A stretch of DNA of 64,000 bases, taken from assembly GCF_002878395.1 (NCBI RefSeq), contig NC_061115.1, positions 155,915,014-155,979,013 of the forward strand, in the 5' to 3' direction. The notes below the pieces were generated by a model. It was given only the letters and a program-made list of their open reading frames with translations. It searched no databases and was not told the DNA's origin. The stretch is from Capsicum annuum (taxonomy: Eukaryota; Streptophyta; Magnoliopsida; Solanales; Solanaceae). A program made the position numbers and the translations under genes. This document shows, one piece after another, positions 11,132 to 22,870 of this stretch. The stretch's first letter is position 1, and each line of letters begins with the position of its first letter.

Positions 11132-13060
11132 TGTAACACCCTAAAACCTAGTTCTGAGATGTCACACAGTGCTCAAGACTATGAGTAGCCCTAAATTAAC
11201 CCTGTCTACCTTCTACTAAGTCTGAATCTCATAACAAGGGGATATAGATATAATATCAAAACTAGAATGCAGAGATCTGTCTGAGCTAGCTAAGAATATC
11301 TGAATATAATCTCTGGAAAATGCTAGACTCAATAATCTGAACAATCAATACTGAATAAATCTAAAATCATATCTAGCAGTCTGACAAGCCTCTACTACTA
11401 ATAACTAAAGAGTCCCTAGGACAAACCCCCAGCTGACTCGAACTGTCTGAACCATCTATACCAATAAACTGAAAAACTGAAAGACTAAGTCCCCGAACTA
11501 TGAGGACTCACCATTATCAGGATGTAGAGAGAGATGCTTGAAATCACTCACGCTGCTGGAACTGAGCACTTGAACCTACATTATGAGATAATGTAGTACA
11601 TAGATGAATATGTGGATCAGTACTTTGAGAATGTACTGAGTATATGGGCGTGAATGCATAAGTAAAACAATTTCTCAATAGCATCATAATTTATAAAATA
11701 ATGCATGCCACATGTAAATGACACACATAAGCTGGAATATTAGAAAACTGTAAATCATAATCAAGATTAGCAAAACATATTGCATAAATCTAGTGAGTCA
11801 TAACATTTAGATTTTAAAAGTTTTACTGGTACTCTGTCTTTAAATCATACTGTCTGGTGTAGAAAGGACTCACTTCTTTATCTAAAATCTGAGAATCTGA
11901 AAGTTCATAGCTAATATCTTTTGTAAAACAATGTCTGAATAAAGTTGTGAGCCTTTACACTTAGTTTCTAAAAGCTTTTCTGTTAGGATTATTCTATTCT
12001 GAAATCTGTAGTTTGTTATCTGTAGGGAGATTTACTCAAAAGTTGTTTATTTACTTTTACTAGTAGGGAGGTTCTTCAAACTTACATAAACTATGTGAGC
12101 TATTATAGAGTCCAACGTCTAGTTCCTTTGTAAGAAAACCTCACGTTAGGGAGAGGTGTCATACTCTTGCTAAGGGGTATAACCTAATCTAAGTGATCAC
12201 ATTTGTATCTATCATCCATATAGAAATAAAAATAATCTGATAATCTGAACCTACATTGGTTCGTAGTTCTGGGGCATGAGAACATACGCAACTCGGTGCT
12301 AAATACTACTCCGTTTAATCTGTATGCTCATTCTATTGGAAATCCACTTTAAAAATCTAGTATAATGCTTTATTACGAAAACCAACTGTATAATTGCTAA
12401 GTTAAACTGTAATCTAAAACTGTAAAGTAGATTTTATATCTAAGCTGAGATCAAAAGATCAAATCTTTATCAAAATCTGAAAACAATCTAGTCATAGGGT
12501 GCTTATAGCACAATAAGTCTTAAAATAGCAATACTCAATTAGGGCTTAATGACCCATGCGTCAAATTCATGTCAAAACATCATAATTTTCATGCTTGATG
12601 ATGTAAGTATTGATATTTTAACTCAAAATCTGGAATTTACTGCAATACGTATGAAAATACGAAAATAGACATGCAATTCAACTTCTAAATCACTTGAAAT
12701 CTCATAATCTTGCAAATAACAACAATGGGTATGAACACTAGTTTGAAATTCATATAAAACCATGTAAATTTGTAATTTAAAAACTAGTTTTGGGCACAAG
12801 GATGAAAGAATATCCTTGTCATAAACCCCACATACCTTTATTGACGCAATTGATGAGAACACTTGATATTGGATTCCTATTTGTGCTCTTGAAGATAGAT
12901 TCTTGATTATCTTGAATTGAAATCCTTAATTTAAGCTATATTGGAAAGATAATAGAGGAGATTTGATTTCTTGGAGGTTAAGTTTTGAGGTTCTAGGGTT
13001 TTATTGAGAGAGAATTGATGAAAAGTGAGTCTAATGTGGGATCCATTGTTGAATGAGTCC
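11132..13060 (-). mobile_element. Truncated LTR of family A
   Basis: Starts TGTAACACCCTAAAACC at 11132 within gypsy integrase and matches the beginning of the solo LTR at 6957 and the LTR at 45042 ('gatgtcacacagtgct', 'atgagtag', later 'aggactcacc', 'tatgggcgtgaatgcat'). Similarity fades at about 13040-13070 ('gagagagaattgatgaaaagtg'), before the TGTAATACCCC end, so the LTR is truncated. No PBS lies beside it because its neighbour is foreign integrase sequence. Confidence 0.7.
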
Positions 13061-14087
13061 TTATGTTAGCCCAAACAAGAACTGATAACTCTATAGTTGG
13101 TTTCTGGATCTTAGACCGTGTGAAATACTAATATTCTGTTAGGGATTACTTTTTTCTTTGTGAAGGGAGAGCAAGCTTGACTACCAACATAAATCATCCT
13201 CTGTAAAAGAAAAGAAAAACACTCAAAAAGGTAAAATGTTAGTTCATGAATCATAATAATTAACCGAAGTAATATACAAAATAAATGTCATATATTTGAT
13301 TTGAAATAGACTAAGTCCAAAATTTGGAGGATAAGACACTTAGAAAAGTGATCGAATGATCAGAACTTTGATCATTTGATGGATTTCGAATTTGATGGAA
13401 AAACTAGAACTTCGAACAAGATAAACTAAGTGCTTTTGAAGAAATGGGATTTTAAAGGATGAACATCCTAAAAGGCTTATTTGAAAAGCTTTGAAGACAA
13501 CATAGTCTTTTCATTAATAGAATATCTGGATAGCTCTAACTATAATCAAATACGATAAAAAGCGAATTGTGAGGGAAACGTGATCAATGTGAATCGGATA
13601 ATAACCTAATGAAATTTTGAACAAATTTGGAAGGAATTTTATCAACAAACTTCTAAGGATATTTTGGAAGGGTTCAATCTTTGAGTCTTATATCCCTATT
13701 CAAGTCGCCATTTCTGTTTATTCCTTTTCGAATTTTATTTAAAAGAAAATGGTTTTGACCTGGAATTTATGGAATCTGAACATTATTGCTGAGTTGGACG
13801 GGTGGTTGGAGTTATTGTCGTTTCTAGCTGAGCTGGTTGGGTTGGGTCATTGGTTCTCGTGCGGGTTTTACCATTTGCTGTTGGTATTTCTTGTGCGCTT
13901 GGCGAGGTTGTCGTAAACATTGGGGTGATGCTGATGTTTGTTGGAGTTCATGTTGTCGTTGATTGTTGTTATGGTGTATGCTGGTATTGTTGTCGATGTT
14001 GTTGTTTGTCAAAATTTTTGTTGTTTTGGATCGATTCGAGGGGGGAAAGAAATGGGTTGTAGTTGTTGTTGAAATTAATTAAGGGGG
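13061..14087 (+). repeat. Ogre/Tat-like LTR segment, left part
   Basis: No real gene. The GT-rich stretch 13790-14060 ('gctggttgggttgggtcattgg', 'gttgttgtttgtc') is of the kind found in plant Ogre/Tat LTRs. It is interrupted at 14097 by a Mutator-like element, and similar GGGTTTGGGCCGGG text resumes at 16661. Open frames 13850-14062 (+) and 14012-13824 (-) are products of this biased sequence. The left border is unknown. Confidence 0.4.
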
Positions 14088-14867
14088 AAAAAGTAAGGAA
14101 AAATTACAGAAAGTGACATACTTAAGACTATAATTATAATAAATAGCAAAACTATCAAAATTACAGTTTATAGCAAAAGTAACATTATTTTAGTGGGACA
14201 CTAGACACAAGCTTGTTTCTTGGTAACCTCTCATATTTTCACTCCAACACTTTACCTCTTTCCTATCTTACTTTACCGTTATTTATTTATTTTTCAAATA
14301 TCGCATATTTTGCATATTTTCATTCCAATTTTTTTACCTTGTTATCTCCTATTTTCACTCCAACAATTTACCTCTTTTCTATCTTACTTTACCTTTTATT
14401 TATTTATTTTCAAATAGCACATACTTTGCAGATTTTTATTCCATTTTTTTACCTTTTTCTCATATTTTTCTCATATTATAGATAGAGATTGTGCTCCATA
14501 AAATAAGGTAAGTATCAATTTACAATTATTGCATGTTATCTCTTCCACATATTCTATATATTTTATATTTTTATACTTTTTGGTTCTCTATTATTCTTGG
14601 CTTTTTTTTTTGGTTTTTGAGAAATTTTATGTTGTATGATTATGGAGGCCTTCTCTAATGTGTGAGGTCAAAACATCGTAATGATTCGGAGAAGATGGCC
14701 AAAATAATGAAATAAAAAGAATTAAAAAACTTCATCTCCTAAATTCTCAAAAATTCAAAGATCTGAGGGGAAAAAAAGAAATCGAAGAATTAAGAAAAAT
14801 TTCAAGTCCCGATATTGCATACTCTTCTGAATATGATTCGGAAGAAGATAGATTTGATATTAACTTA

Positions 14868-14869
<2 letters not shown>

Positions 14870-14910
<41 letters not shown>
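14870..14910. repeat. (AT)n microsatellite
   Basis: About 20 AT dinucleotides inside the Mutator-like element. Frames across it give Tyr-Ile runs that are not proteins. Confidence 0.97.
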
Positions 14911-14913
<3 letters not shown>

Positions 14914-15099
14914 AGCATGTGCATGTATTTATATTTTTATATAGCAAAGTTTGTATTTTTTGTACTTTTAAGATATGTATTATGTATTTTGTTGTTTAAC
15001 TATATGTATATGTATATAGTTGTTTTTGTTACTATTTAAGATATGCGTTTTATATTTGTTGTTTACTATGGGACAAATTTGTATTTCGTAAATAAATAT

Positions 15100-15103
<4 letters not shown>

Positions 15104-15149
<46 letters not shown>
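15104..15149. repeat. (AT)n microsatellite
   Basis: About 23 dinucleotides, the second of three AT runs in the same element, bordered by TGTATATGTAT-like variants. Confidence 0.97.
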
Positions 15150-15153
<4 letters not shown>

Positions 15154-15772
15154 TATGTAAAGGAAAGCATATGCATACTGTGTATTTCGTGTTATTTTTT
15201 TTGTGAAAAGTACATGTAATATAGATTTTTATCATTATTTTCTTCTATAGGTGCTGTCTGATCATATATTCATGGCAAAAGTACTTCCAAGGTTCGCACC
15301 ATATATAGGATGTCACACAGTTAATGATATTGAAGAACGTATTAAGGCAATGTTATAAAAGGAGCAGTACAAGATTTTTTTGTCATAATATTACTTGTGG
15401 TGTCTACAACAAGAAGAAGAAGAAATGTGTAGTTCAAGGGCAATTAGACAGATGTATTATGTCACAAATGTATTATAAATTTTTTAGGGGACATGTGCAT
15501 GTATTTGTATTTTATATATACAAATGCATATTCATATGTATTTTTGTACGGTGTTGAATTTATCTTTGAACTGTTTTATGTCATTTTAAAGGGTAACATA
15601 TGTACTTATTTATTTTTTTACTATTTAAGATATGTATCATGTATTTTTTTATTACCTATATGTATATGTATATGTATATGTATATAGTTGTTCGTTTAGT
15701 TATAGAGACTTTGTGTCATATATGTTTATATATACATATGAGTCAGATATGTATTTCTATAAATATATATGC

Positions 15773-15774
<2 letters not shown>

Positions 15775-15820
<46 letters not shown>
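15775..15820. repeat. (AT)n microsatellite
   Basis: About 23 dinucleotides, the third AT run. The flanks (TATGTATATGTATATG at about 15660) are degenerate (TATATG)n, so the runs probably grew from a shared ancestor. Confidence 0.97.
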
Positions 15821-15826
<6 letters not shown>

Positions 15827-15925
15827 TTCTTACCGTAAATACATTTGCAGATCTGTATGTCTATTTATTTTGTATATTTTTTAAATATGTATATGTGATA
15901 TAGATATTTGTCTTGTAAAAATAAA

Positions 15926-16310
15926 AGATTGAGATAGAAGAGTAAAAAAATAAAGAAAAAAACAAAAAAAATAGAAAAAGACAAAAACGAAAAATAAAAA
16001 TAAAAATCCAAAAAAAAAAAAGTAAAAAGGAAAAAAAGGAAGAAAGAGAAATAGAAGTGTAAAAATAAAAGCGAAAAAAATACATAAAATAAAAATAGAA
16101 AAAAGAAAAAGAAGAAAACGGAAAAAAATATGAGAAAGGAAAAAAATAAGAAAACAAAAAAAAAGAGATAAATAAAGAAAAAAACGAAAAGGGAAAAATA
16201 GAAGAGAAATAGAAGAGAAAATACACTGGAAAGAAAAAAATAGAAAAGAAAAAAAAATAAAAATAAAAATAAAAATAAAACAATAAAAAAAAGATGGAAA
16301 ACTAACAAGA
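15926..16310. repeat. Purine-rich tract (A/G on + strand)
   Basis: About 385 bases made almost only of A and G with occasional T and very few C. The Phe-rich minus-strand frames 16283-15861 and 16404-15865 are artefacts of the polypyrimidine complement. Confidence 0.9.
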
Positions 16311-16660
16311 AAAAAAGGTTAGAGATATAAGAGAGTGATATTTTGAAATTTTGAAGATCACGAAGATAATAATCTTCATATTTGAGTTTGATTTGGAAAA
16401 GCAATCTACTAATTCAAATAAAAGCAATTTATGGAAAAGGAATCTAGTACTTTAAATACACGAGATAATTGTTCTTTATTTAACTCAACCGATTTGAGTA
16501 AAACAAGAACAATAAATCTTGCTGTATATGTATTTTAGTAGCAACACTTTTATAAAATATAAAATACAAGTTACTATTTCAGGTAATTATGAAACAATTG
16601 CTATGAAACTCTTAATTATGAGCTTAAGTTTGCTACTTATGAAATTTTCTCAAGAAGTAA

Positions 16661-17358
16661 TGGGTTTGGGCCGGGTTAGGTTAGAGGGCTGTTAGAAGGG
16701 GATATAAGGGGTTATGGCTGTTGGGATGTTGGGGTGGTGTAAGAGGGGAGTGGGTCGGCTGATCTTGGGCAGATGGCCCAATATTTAAAGGGAAATGGGC
16801 TGGTTTTATTAATGGAATAAAACGGTTTGGGTATTAGATTATTCAATAAATAGCCCTAGGTTGAAATTTGAGTCAATTTTGTTTAAATTTTAATTATATT
16901 GAAAATCAATTGGCCAATTAGATTGCAATTGTGGCCAAGTTGATTTCAATTAAAGTAAAATTTAATAAATTAACTAAATTGAATAAAAAGTTTGAAATGA
17001 ATTATTAACTAATTTAATCCCGTTTCTCTTGGTTTAGTAAAATCAAACACACATTTTTCAAATAAAATATTTTTGAGAACAAATTATATTTAATCAATAC
17101 TTTACCCATTTGAAATAATTTTTAAGATAGTCCTTGATTAAAATCTATTTTTTTCGTAAAAATAATTATTTAAGTAACTTAATTATACAATCTCATAAAA
17201 ATACGAGAATATGTAATCGCTACTTAAAATAATAAAATTACGTGCATAAAATTTTAAAAAGTTTTTATCCAAATAAAATAAATAACATTATTTTATTTAA
17301 AACCAAAAAAAATCAGAATTAAACTTAATTGTGGAGGGTAAAAATTAGGTGTCAGCAA
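16661..17358 (+). repeat. Ogre/Tat-like LTR, right part and end
   Basis: Resumes after the Mutator-like element with GGGTTTGGGCCGGGTTAGG, then 'aataaatagcccta' near 16850 and a long AT-rich stretch. It ends with 'tgtggagggtaaaaattaggtgtcagca' text at 17331-17358, close to the GGTGTCAACA LTR end of Solanaceae Ogre/Tat elements as I know them. No coding sequence. The orientation is inferred from that end. Confidence 0.5.
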
Positions 17359-17829
17359 TACTCTCATTGTTAAATACTTTTAAAAGGTGTCAAAGTAAAT
17401 TATAGTAATTGTATCTCAATCAAAAATAGATTATATAATATAATTAATGAATCTAATTTTATGTGCGTGCTCATTTAATATAAAATTTACCTAATAAACA
17501 ACTATATTAAAACTGATATGTATAATACATTTGATCTTCAAACAGTTTATGATAAACATCAATTTGAATCATTAGAGATTATAATCTAAAAAAAATTAGA
17601 AAATAGAAACTAGAAAAATTTTCTTGTATGTATTTGTTTAATTTTTCTTTTTAAAACATATAATATATAAATAAAGAAAAATATTATCCATCAACCTTCA
17701 TATACTATTTAGTACTTTAATATTATAAAACTCCTTACAAAATATCAAATTGCTTTGACACAAACAACAAAGCAAGAGTTGAACCTTATTTTAAAGAATA
17801 TCTATTACTAAATTTTAATGGTGTCTTTA

Positions 17830-17861
17830 GCCCGGGCTCAGCACGGGCCAAATAACACTAG
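17830..17861 (+). mobile_element. Helitron 3' terminus (hairpin + CTAG)
   Basis: GCCCGGGCTCAGCACGGGC (17830-17848) can pair GCCCG with CGGGC, and GCT with AGC across one mismatch. Nine bases later comes CTAG (17858-17861) followed by T. A GC-rich hairpin about 10 bases before CTRR-T is the diagnostic 3' end of Helitrons, and a hairpin of CCCGTGCT/AGCACGGG type is common in plants. The body lies to the left, at most to 17359 if the LTR end there is real. The 5' TC end is not identified. Confidence 0.75.
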
Positions 17862-18084
17862 TCACTAATATAAAGGACAATAGTGTGGAAAATATTTTTG
17901 TAAAAAAAAATACTTATTTTTAGAAAGTATGCAATGCATATTTAATAAAACAAACTAAATAGTAAATAAAATGAGTAATCTCATAATATCTTTATTCAAA
18001 CATATGATAACACATCCAAACATAATTTATTCAAACACAAATAATTCTAAAACGAGTAATCTTATCATAACTTTATTAATTGTA
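17862..18084. other. AT-rich spacer, nothing recognised
   Basis: AT-rich sequence between the Helitron end and the endogenous pararetrovirus. It contains two related phrases, 'gagtaatctcataat' (17974) and 'gagtaatcttatcat' (18055), about 80 bases apart. No gene. Confidence 0.6.
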
Positions 18085-18129
18085 GGGGGTGCGGATAGAG
18101 GGGTGCGGACAGTGCAGACAACTTATGTT

Positions 18130-18817
18130 TGTTGAAATTCTATGTCATAGCATTCCTTAGTTATTTTTAACCTTATTAATTCTTCTATATTATTTTTAAG
18201 GTATACTATATTTTCCATATTTCTTGTTTCCATGTTGTCAAGTAGATTATTTTTCATAAGTGTTTCTATTAATCTTATTTGCTCCATATCTTGTCTCCAA
18301 TATTCTAAGTATTCGTAGTTTATTATTTTATCCTATAGTAGTTGTAATTTTACAATTTTCTGTGTAATAACTTATTCTAATCGTACTATATTTAATATGT
18401 AATTCTATGTTATCTATGTGATTCATTAACATTTGTTGTTCATGTATAGTATTATATAAACTATCATTTGTATCTTCTTTTTATAAGGTTAATTTTATTC
18501 TAAGTAATTTTTCTTCTAATTGTCTTTTTTCTCTTTTATGTTGATTCCTGTAATTAATTTCTTCATATAGCCAACTTTGTTTTTCTCTAACTTTTTAAAT
18601 ATATTCTAACATTTTTAATCTATATAATATCCATCTGAATAATATTATCTAGGTATGAATAGTAGCTATTATCGTCATTTAAGTGTATTCGTTCTAATTC
18701 ATCTTCTATCCAATTTTCATCTTCAATATCAAATAACTTTTCCCATATAATTTTCTTTATGTCTATTTCTATATCCTTAAGTACATATAAAACAAGTATC
18801 TTAAATTCATCTATCAT
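18130..18817 (-). pseudogene. EPRV distal coiled-coil ORF
   Basis: An open stretch at 18817-18620 (65 codons, 'DENWIEDELERIHLNDDN') continues, with stops, as charged Lys/Glu/Arg-rich text to about 18130 ('YRNQHKREKRQLEEKLLRIKL'), which predicts a coiled coil. It lies after the inclusion-body ORF and next to the repeat that marks the genome junction. In a circular viral map it would therefore precede the leader. Family not recognised; it could be a small virion-associated or leader ORF. Confidence 0.5.
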
Positions 18818-19689
18818 TTCAGTATGTAAGTAAATATTTATTTTTCATATGATGCTATTTTTTAAAAAATTCCCTCCAATCATATACATAACAAAATATG
18901 ATCATCTTAGATCACTATATACTAGATTATTCTTAAATAACAGGTTCTTTGGTCACTATTAGCATGGTAATCTGGATACTGTTTTCCTAAACAGCGCCTC
19001 TACTCTGGTTACTCCCCTATCATGGCTTCTTTGCCTTATCGGTTTCACCTTTAGGATGGCATAGTTCTTGGAAATTTTTCTCCTTTTTCACTTTGCTAAT
19101 AAACTTCTTAACATGTTATTCTTCGAATAATTCTACTATAAAGTAACTAACATGAGCTTATTTTATTATACTTATGATTGTCAGGAATTTATGAATTTAG
19201 CTATTCATAATTATAAATGAAAATACCTGTTTTGGTAGATTTGATAAATTTTTCCTTTGCTCATCCATACCTTAGCGTAATACTGAATATCTTTATTGAT
19301 TATATGAGAGAATATTCTTTAATGTACAAGGAGCTTGCTTTCCGTGTAGAAAGTCTTGCCTTATCTTTGGCAAATGCCTTGCCCTTTTACAATCTACAAA
19401 ACTAGTAAATTATTTTAGACTATTCCTAGTATATACTATTCTTATACTATTCCTACTTTACACTTGTACTAATCTTACCAAAAGTAGAAAATATCTTTAC
19501 AAAAGTCATAGTAACTTTATGAAAGAAAAGACTTAAAGCAACTTTACATTAAATAGAAAACACTAAAAGCTAAATAATTTACGTAACTTTAATAATGCAC
19601 TTGTCCTTTTCTAAATCTTCTTTATCTTCTTATTGATTTGTCCATTTCTATCTTCTTGTGTCCTTATCTACTTTGGTTTCTTCTTTGTC

Positions 19690-20964
19690 ATTACTCCATC
19701 AGTTATTTTCTTTGATTGTCTCTTATCTTCATTCTAACTGTACATATGGTATAATATTGTCTTCTCCATTACACCTTAAACATAGATGGTCTCGATATTT
19801 ATGTCCTATTATTTTACAGTATCTGGTCAATAATTCATCTAAAATAAATTTGTCCTTAATTGCTCTGGTACTTGGTCATTTTTCTGGATTGACCAACGTC
19901 ATAATCCATTGTCTAACTTCGTCCATATCTTCTTGTATTAATTCTCTTGTATTTAAATATATCATTAGTTGATCTCTTGACTAATAACTCCATATTGGAT
20001 TTCCATTTAGATAGTTATTTGCTAATTCCTGGATAATTGTAGATATTCCAATAATTCATTTATTTGCGTAAAAATTTGGTATATCTATTTTAGGTATTAC
20101 TGCATGTGGTTCAATATCTTATAGTATGATCATATCTTTTGCCATTCCTATTTTCACGACTTGTATAACTAGTTTAATCTCGTCATACAATATCTCTGCT
20201 GGTGCTGCATAAAACTTTATAAAAAATAAATTGCCTTTGGTTATCTTTTTGTAAGTGGTAATTGATTTATATATGTCTAGTATAGCTGCTAACTCACTTC
20301 CATCTTGGGTATATATGGTGTTGAGTAATCCATAACTGAAACATGTTCTAACTAGATTTGGGTTAGTTTTTGATAATGCAATTAACTTATTATATCCTTC
20401 TAGCTTTTGGGTTATGTAATCTGTATTTGGTTCTTGGATATTTATAGCTCCAAGTTTAAGGTTTAAATGTGTTTGTATTTTTTGAATGTTTCCAATACAT
20501 GATCTGGTTATGTGATTATAGGCTTTCTTTTCTTGGTTTAGACTTTCTAGATATGTGGTAGTTTGTGGGGGTATAAACAAAGGGTCTTTTGGTGTTTTTG
20601 GTATAAACGACTTGTCAAATATTTTGTTCAAGCTCATATTTGGGTTCTTTCTAACTCCTTTGCTTGTACCTATAGAACTAGATTGATAAACGTTATGGAT
20701 TTTTTGGAGTGCCCCGACGTCTCCTTCTATCTCTGGAATTTTACTGTCTTTCGATCGATATTTCTCTGTACACTGCTGATTTAATTGAGTCATAGCTTCA
20801 GACTTCAGTTTAACTTCACTAGTCTTTAGCTTTTCTATCTCATTTCCCAAACTATCCACTTTCAGTGAAAGTGTAGTTAGGGTTTTGAGTATCTTTTCTA
20901 GAGTATCGTCTTCTGTAATATCAGTTTGGGTAGCTTTGTCTTGATATGTAATCTGCAATAACAT
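19690..20964 (-). pseudogene. EPRV inclusion-body/transactivator-like ORF
   Basis: 281 codons are open (20964-20119), starting MLLQITYQDKATQTDITEDD. The N-terminus has heptad-like text ('LKTLTTLSLKVDSLGNEIEKLK'), and the middle holds 'FIPPQTTTYLESLNQEKKAYN' and 'LVRTCFSYGLLNTIYT'. After the stop, similar text continues in frame-shifted pieces to about 19700, including a C-x-x-C-like 'HLCLRC' near 19780. Position directly after RNase H, with the ATG overlapping the end of that frame, matches ORF4/ORF VI (translational transactivator and inclusion matrix) of caulimovirids. The N-terminal part recurs in copy 2. Confidence 0.65.
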
Positions 20965-22130
20965 TCTTGTTAGTCTTGATTACTTCAATTGTAAATGTAA
21001 GATTTAATATATTCAATACTAATCTCCAAATTTCCTTCGTTGTAACTGAATTTTGTATTTTTCTTGTTAACCACCATCATACCTGTGTGTTATCTGTTCG
21101 TAAAAAGAACTTTTTATATACAATATATGATTCAAATGCTAATAAACATTTATATAATGAGCATAATTCTTTTCTATTTATTTCTCATTTTATTTCTGTC
21201 TCATTAAACGTTCCTGGGTAGTATTTACAATGATGTTCTAATTTTTCTTCTTCATATCTGTATTTAAGTACTCCTCCGTAACTATATTCACTTGCATCTG
21301 CTTCTACTATATATGTAAACTTTTTATTTTCGTCTAGAAATTATAATTTTGGTAACTCTTTACAAAGTATTTTTATTTTTTGTACTTATTTTTTATCTTC
21401 TTCGTTGTAATTATACTCTACATCCTTCTTTAATTTTTTCTGTAATGACTTTAGGTTTTCTGCTAATTTTGGTATATATTCTCTTACTTGGTTTACTAAT
21501 CCTAAAAATGATTGTAATTTCTTTTTTGTATATAATTCTTCTTTTGAATTTATTATTTTTTGTACTATATGTTGTTGCATTTTTACTCTACTTTTATCTA
21601 TTTGTATTCCTAAAAACTCTATCTGATTTTTCATAATTTTGATTTTTTTGATACTTAAACTTATTCCTAAATTTTCTATTATACCTGCAAATTGTTCTAG
21701 TAATTTTAAATGTTCCTCATTAGTATTTGTATATAGTAGTATATCATCTATGTATACTATACAATTAGGTAATTATTTAAAATAGTTATCCATAAAATGT
21801 TGATATCTACCTGGTGCATTTTTATAGCCAAATGGTAATACATTTCATTCATAAAATCCTTGTGCTACTATAAATGCAGTTAATTGTTTAGATTCTTCTT
21901 CTAGCTTTAAATGGTAAAATCCTGATTCATAGTCGAACTTACTAAAATAATTATATCCTTGTATCTGTCTTATTTTTAATATTTTATTTGGTATTGGATA
22001 ATTATATGTCATAGTGTTTGCATTTAGGTTTCTATAATCAATAACTATTCTACTTTTTCCTCTTTTTTGTTCATTGTGTTTATTTACTATAAATGTTGGG
22101 CTATTGTGTTTACTATTACTTTTTTGTATG
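20921..22130 (-). pseudogene. EPRV reverse transcriptase-RNase H
   Basis: Motifs on the minus strand in order: 'SRIVIDYRNLN' (about 22050), 'YFSKFDYESGFYHLKL' (21940), 'VLPFGYKNAPGRYQHFMD' (21825), the active site 'VYIDDILLYT' (about 21755-21732), 'FLGIQIDKSRVKMQQHIVQK', 'LQSFLGLVNQVREYIPKL', and RNase H 'EADASEYSYGG' (about 21305-21270) and 'RTDNTQV' (21100). The YIDD catalytic pair is intact, but there are stops at, for example, 21773, 21385 and 21195. The enzyme copies pregenomic RNA to DNA. Type: caulimovirid. Confidence 0.9.
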
Positions 22131-22870
22131 TATTATTTTTCTAATAATTCATCTATATGTATTTCAAATTAAATTATCAAAGTTATATGTTAATGGTTTT
22201 TGGGTTATTATATTATTCTTATCTATTAGCTCAATTTTTACAATAGTTTTATATTTTTTCCATCCTTTTAATGGATCTTCACTATATAGTTGTTTAATTT
22301 TTCTTTATTATTTCTACCTAATCTATTGAAAATATAGTTATTTCTTCTTTATTTATTAAAAATATAACTAGTTCTATTGTGTCTTCAGTATTTTTTATAT
22401 TTTCTAATTTTTGTGTGATTTTTTCACTTCCTTTTATCCAATCAGTCTTATTTTTTATTTTATTAATAACTTTTTATGCTCTTGCCTTTTGTTTACATGG
22501 TGTTGTAAACCACCAGTGTGTTTTAGTTATTATATGTGGGTATAGTTTATCTAAAAATAGCATTCCTAAAAGCATATCCTTTGATGTTAGTTCATAATTA
22601 TAGATCTCTTCTATTGTTAATATCTTATCTCATACTTGTATTTTTATATTTCTAGCTTTATAGGTAATTAAGCTTCCTTCATTATTAAATCCTTTGACTA
22701 CTATTGGTATTTTTAGCTTATTCCATTTGTTTTCTGTTAACAATTATATCTACATAAGTTGGCTTCTGCTCCTGTATCTATCATAGGTGTATAACATCTA
22801 TTATAATATCCTTCTACTATTATTTTCATAAGTACATATATTTTCATGTTAAAACTCTCTTTATTAATAA
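22131..22870 (-). pseudogene. EPRV aspartic protease region
   Basis: The minus strand carries 'PMIDTGAEANLC' at about 22787-22752. D-T-G-A is the catalytic signature of a retropepsin-type protease, which cleaves the caulimovirid polyprotein. It follows the movement protein and precedes RT, as in the family. Many stops interrupt the sequence between the active site and RT. Confidence 0.8.

Larger units (their letters stand above)
14097..16651. mobile_element. Mutator-like TIR element (non-autonomous)
   Basis: The left end (from 14097, GGAAAAATTACAGAAAG) and the reverse complement of the right end (GAGAAAATTTCATAAG, from 16651) align over about 80 bases, sharing 'ACTTAAG..ATAATTA' and 'ATAGCAA'. 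Direct repeats AAAAAGTAA (14088-14096) and AAGAAGTAA (16652-16660) agree at 8 of 9 positions, the duplication size typical of Mutator. The 2555-bp interior has no transposase. It holds three (AT)n runs and a purine tract. Text at 15250-15480 ('SDHIFMAKVLPRFAPYIG' in one frame) could be a captured exon, but this is weak. Confidence 0.7.

Noticed and set aside
14213..14485. Leucine/tyrosine-rich frames that look like membrane proteins
   Set aside because: Two overlapping + frames are open over AT-rich, T-biased sequence with a local duplication; no motif and no promoter.
15861..16404. Phe-rich frames of 140 and 179 codons on the minus strand
   Set aside because: They are the complement of a purine tract; two overlapping frames are open at once and neither has normal composition.
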